Shown in pieces: positions 15,024 to 16,880 of a stretch of 16,880 nucleotides of DNA. The DNA comes from Candidatus Krumholzibacteriia bacterium. Lineage in GTDB: Bacteria; Krumholzibacteriota; Krumholzibacteriia; Krumholzibacteriales; Krumholzibacteriaceae. The position numbers were made by a program, and so were the translations under genes. How positions within the stretch are numbered: position 1 is the first letter of the stretch; each line of letters starts with the position of its first letter. The stretch covers positions 1 to 16,880 of the forward strand of contig JAQTVX010000014.1 in NCBI GenBank assembly GCA_028706585.1, in the 5' to 3' direction. The notes under the pieces were generated by a model, which worked only from the letters and a program-made list of their open reading frames with translations, made no database searches and was not told the DNA's origin.

Positions 15024-15545
15024 ATGGCCGATACGGCGATTCTGGGAACGATCGTGAAGATCGTAGGTCTCAAGGGAGAAGTGAAGCTTCTTCCGGCGCC
15101 CGATTTCTGGCTCAATGCGCTCGCGGCCGATGCGCTCGACGTCGTGGGCCAAACGGGTGAACGGCGGACGGTTCACGTGGCCCGGCGGAGGCCGAAGGGT
15201 GAAACGTTTATTCTGAAATTCGACGGGATCGATACGGCCGAAGCGGCCGAAAGATTGATCGGATCGAGCCTGGAGGTCTCGCTCGAAGCGCTGGGCGGCG
15301 CCACTCCTCCGGACGAGCTGCTTCCGTGCCAGCTCATCGGGCTCGATGTCGCCCTTCGCGACGGAACGCCATTCGGCGTCGTCGTCGACATGCTTCTCGG
15401 CTCGGCCCAGGATTGTCTCGTCATCGAGAAGGACGCCGAACGGTACCTCGTTCCGTACGTCCCGGATATCGTCCGCAAGATATCGATAGAGGACGGAATG
15501 ATCGAGATAGATCCCCCCGAGGGGCTGCTCGATCTGAGATGGTAG
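15024..15545 (+). CDS. rimM: 16S rRNA maturation factor RimM
   Basis: RimM helps assemble the head of the 30S subunit and binds S19. The 173-residue product has the two expected parts: an N-terminal beta-barrel beginning ILGTIVKIVGLKGEVKLLP (6-24) and a C-terminal PRC barrel (about 98-173) with GTPFGVVVDML and YLVPYVPDIV. The motif GLKGEVK matches the family GxxGExK signature. Only a G-run (15012-15015) precedes the ATG, 8 nt away. The gene ends 7 bp before trmD. Confidence 0.94.
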   Translation: MADTAILGTIVKIVGLKGEVKLLPAPDFWLNALAADALDVVGQTGERRTVHVARRRPKGETFILKFDGIDTAEAAERLIGSSLEVSLEALGGATPPDELLPCQLIGLDVALRDGTPFGVVVDMLLGSAQDCLVIEKDAERYLVPYVPDIVRKISIEDGMIEIDPPEGLLDLRW

Positions 15546-15552
15546 GTGGCGC

Positions 15553-16269
15553 GTGTTGGACATCTATTTTATAACGATCTTTCCTGAAATGTTTCGCGAG
15601 GCGCTCGCTTCGGGAATGACGGGCATAGCGGAGAGGAACGGGGCCGTGCGCTACCATCTGATAAACCTGCGCGACTTCGCGGATGACCGCTATGGGAGCG
15701 TAGATGATTACCCTTACGGCGGCGGGGCCGGAATGATAATGATGGCCTCTCCGATTCTCAAGGCGGTCGAGTCTGTCCATTCTGGCGAAGACGATGTCGG
15801 CTCCCCCGTCATTCTGCTGTCGCCTTGCGGAAAGGTATTCGACCAGGAAAAGGCGAACGAGCTCGCTACGAAGAAGAAGCTCGTGTTCATCTGTGGGCGT
15901 TACAAGGGCGTCGACGAGCGGGTAAGGGATCTCGTCGTAACCGAGAACATCTCCATCGGGGACTATATCCTGAGCGGGGGCGAGCTCGCGGCTCTGGTCG
16001 TGACCGACGCTGTCGCGCGGTGCCTTCCCGGCGTACTCGGGGATGAGCGATCGCGAGAGACCGACTCATTCACCACCGAGCGTGAATTCTGTCTCGACGC
16101 TGCGTACTACACACGGCCGCCCGAGTTCAGGGGGCTCGCCGTGCCCGAGGTGCTTCTCTCGGGAAACCATGCGAGAATTGACGAGTGGAGGCTCGAATCT
16201 GCGCGTGAACGCACGCTGAGGTTCAGGCCCGATCTCATTGCAAAGACCGCCAAACATGAAACTAATTGA
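15553..16269 (+). CDS. trmD: tRNA (guanine-N1)-methyltransferase TrmD
   Basis: TrmD methylates G37 next to the anticodon with S-adenosylmethionine and prevents frameshifting. The 238-residue SPOUT enzyme has TIFPEMF (8-14), the GGGAGMIM loop (57-64), and the trefoil-knot segments LLSPCGK (88-94), ICGRYKGVDERV (113-124) and IGDYILSGGELAA (135-147). Arg156 and Asp171 align with the catalytic pair. GTG 15553 is used here; TTG 15556 one codon later would also fit and lies 6 nt after AGGTGG (15544-15549). The C-terminal block YTRPPEFRGL is intact. rplS begins 10 bp after the stop. Confidence 0.95.
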   Translation: MLDIYFITIFPEMFREALASGMTGIAERNGAVRYHLINLRDFADDRYGSVDDYPYGGGAGMIMMASPILKAVESVHSGEDDVGSPVILLSPCGKVFDQEKANELATKKKLVFICGRYKGVDERVRDLVVTENISIGDYILSGGELAALVVTDAVARCLPGVLGDERSRETDSFTTEREFCLDAAYYTRPPEFRGLAVPEVLLSGNHARIDEWRLESARERTLRFRPDLIAKTAKHETN

Positions 16270-16279
16270 AGGAGGAACC

Positions 16280-16636
16280 ATGGATATCCTCGATCAGATT
16301 GCCGCAAAGAGAATGAAGGAATCGACGACCGATTTCAGCGTCGGCGATACGATCAGAGTCGACATCAGGATCGTCGAGGGCGAGCGTGAACGCGTGCAGG
16401 CGTTTCAGGGAATCGTGATGCAGAGGAGAGGCTCCGGCCTCGGCGCGACGTTCACCGTCCGCAAGGTCAGCCAAGGTGTCGGCGTAGAGCGGGTGTTCCC
16501 GCTTCATTCACCGAATGTATCGTCCATCCGCGTTCTCCGGAAGGGAAAGGTCCGCCGGGCGAAGCTGTTCTATCTCAGGGAGCTGAAAGGCAAGGCGGCC
16601 CGTATCGCCGAGAAGAGCGAGAAGGTCGAGGAATGA
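16280..16636 (+). CDS. rplS: Large ribosomal subunit protein L19
   Basis: L19 sits at the 30S-50S interface. From ATG 16280 it has 118 residues with family motifs VGDTIRVDIRIVEGERERVQAF, GIVMQRRGSG, TFTVRKVSQGVGVERVFPLHSP and RRAKLFYLRE. The frame is open upstream to 16238 inside trmD, but GAAGGAGGAA just before 16280 and the family N-terminus fix the start. The last 15 residues are highly charged. The stop overlaps the next start as ATGA, so L19 and RNase HII are probably translationally coupled. Confidence 0.95.
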   Translation: MDILDQIAAKRMKESTTDFSVGDTIRVDIRIVEGERERVQAFQGIVMQRRGSGLGATFTVRKVSQGVGVERVFPLHSPNVSSIRVLRKGKVRRAKLFYLRELKGKAARIAEKSEKVEE

Positions 16637-16880
16637 CCTCCGTTCGCCGGATCGCGTTCGAGGAGCTGATCCGGTTCGATAGCCTCAAGAGGCCGGATCC
16701 CACGTGTCTTATCGCCGGGGTGGATGAGGCGGGGCGGGGGGCGCTCGCCGGGCCGGTGGTCGCGGCAGCTATCATATGCGAGCCGAATGAGCATTTGCTC
16801 AGGGTGCGGGACTCGAAGCTCGTTCCGGAACTCGAGCGCGAACGGCTGTATGAGGTTCTGCTCGAGCACTGCATCGTCCA
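16633..16880 (+). CDS. rnhB: Ribonuclease HII, 5' part (cut by window end)
   Basis: RNase HII cleaves the RNA strand of RNA-DNA hybrids and removes single ribonucleotides from DNA. Only the first 82 codons are inside the window. AGVDEAGRGALAGPVVAAA (28-46) is the signature block with catalytic Asp31 and Glu32, and RDSK (59-62) provides the third acidic residue. The fourth would lie outside. ATG 16633 overlaps the rplS stop as ATGA. The frame is open to the window end. The rplS-rnhB pair is widely conserved. Confidence 0.92.
   Translation, partial: MTSVRRIAFEELIRFDSLKRPDPTCLIAGVDEAGRGALAGPVVAAAIICEPNEHLLRVRDSKLVPELERERLYEVLLEHCIV

Noticed and set aside
1..16880. CRISPR arrays, tRNA or rRNA genes, transposases, phage or defence genes
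   Set aside because: No repeat-spacer pattern, no tRNA-like cloverleaf and no mobile-element motif was seen; nearly all sequence is explained by conserved housekeeping genes.

Overview
The window is a GC-rich (roughly 60% by eye) bacterial chromosome segment in which every supported gene reads on the + strand. It is dominated by core housekeeping genes. Start codons are mixed: TTG for the EF-G-like gene, the PASTA gene, ffh and rpsP; GTG for yebC, ruvC, ruvA, rpe, khpA and trmD. The gene content and order (EF-G2-type factor, yebC-ruvCAB-queA-tgt-yajC, def-fmt-PASTA-rpe, ffh-rpsP-khpA-rimM-trmD-rplS-rnhB) suggest an uncultured Gram-negative-like lineage, perhaps of the FCB/Eisenbacteria/Krumholzibacteria/Latescibacteria type. 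That placement is inference only and needs a marker-gene tree. No tRNA, rRNA, CRISPR array, insertion sequence or phage gene was seen.

Layout. Positions 1-192 hold no identifiable gene. Positions 193-1224 encode a secreted protein with two PDZ domains, followed by a long perfect hairpin and a textbook rho-independent terminator (1246-1326). A near-consensus sigma-70 promoter (TTGACA, 17 bp, TATGTT at 1398-1426) then starts what looks like one long operon: a Yip1-family membrane protein, an EF-G-like GTPase, yebC, ruvC, ruvA, ruvB, queA, tgt, yajC, def, fmt, a membrane-anchored triple-PASTA protein and rpe (1505-12795). Most junctions are short gaps or overlaps. After a 110-bp AT-richer gap that may hold a second promoter, the co-translational targeting and ribosome-maturation operon follows: ffh, rpsP, khpA, rimM, trmD, rplS and the start of rnhB, which is cut by the window end.

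Function. Three themes repeat. The first is translation and its quality control (EF-G2, YebC, Def, Fmt, S16, KhpA, RimM, TrmD, L19). The second is tRNA modification (QueA and Tgt for queuosine, TrmD for m1G37). The third is Holliday-junction resolution (RuvABC). Membrane protein biogenesis (YajC, Ffh) and envelope proteins (PDZ, Yip1, PASTA) complete it.

I found no convincing new multi-gene system. The best second looks are the EF-G paralogue with Tyr for the catalytic His and Ser for the switch-I Thr, placed beside yebC; the Lys/Ala-rich tail on S16; the kinase-less PASTA protein; and the unusual leaders of the first two genes.
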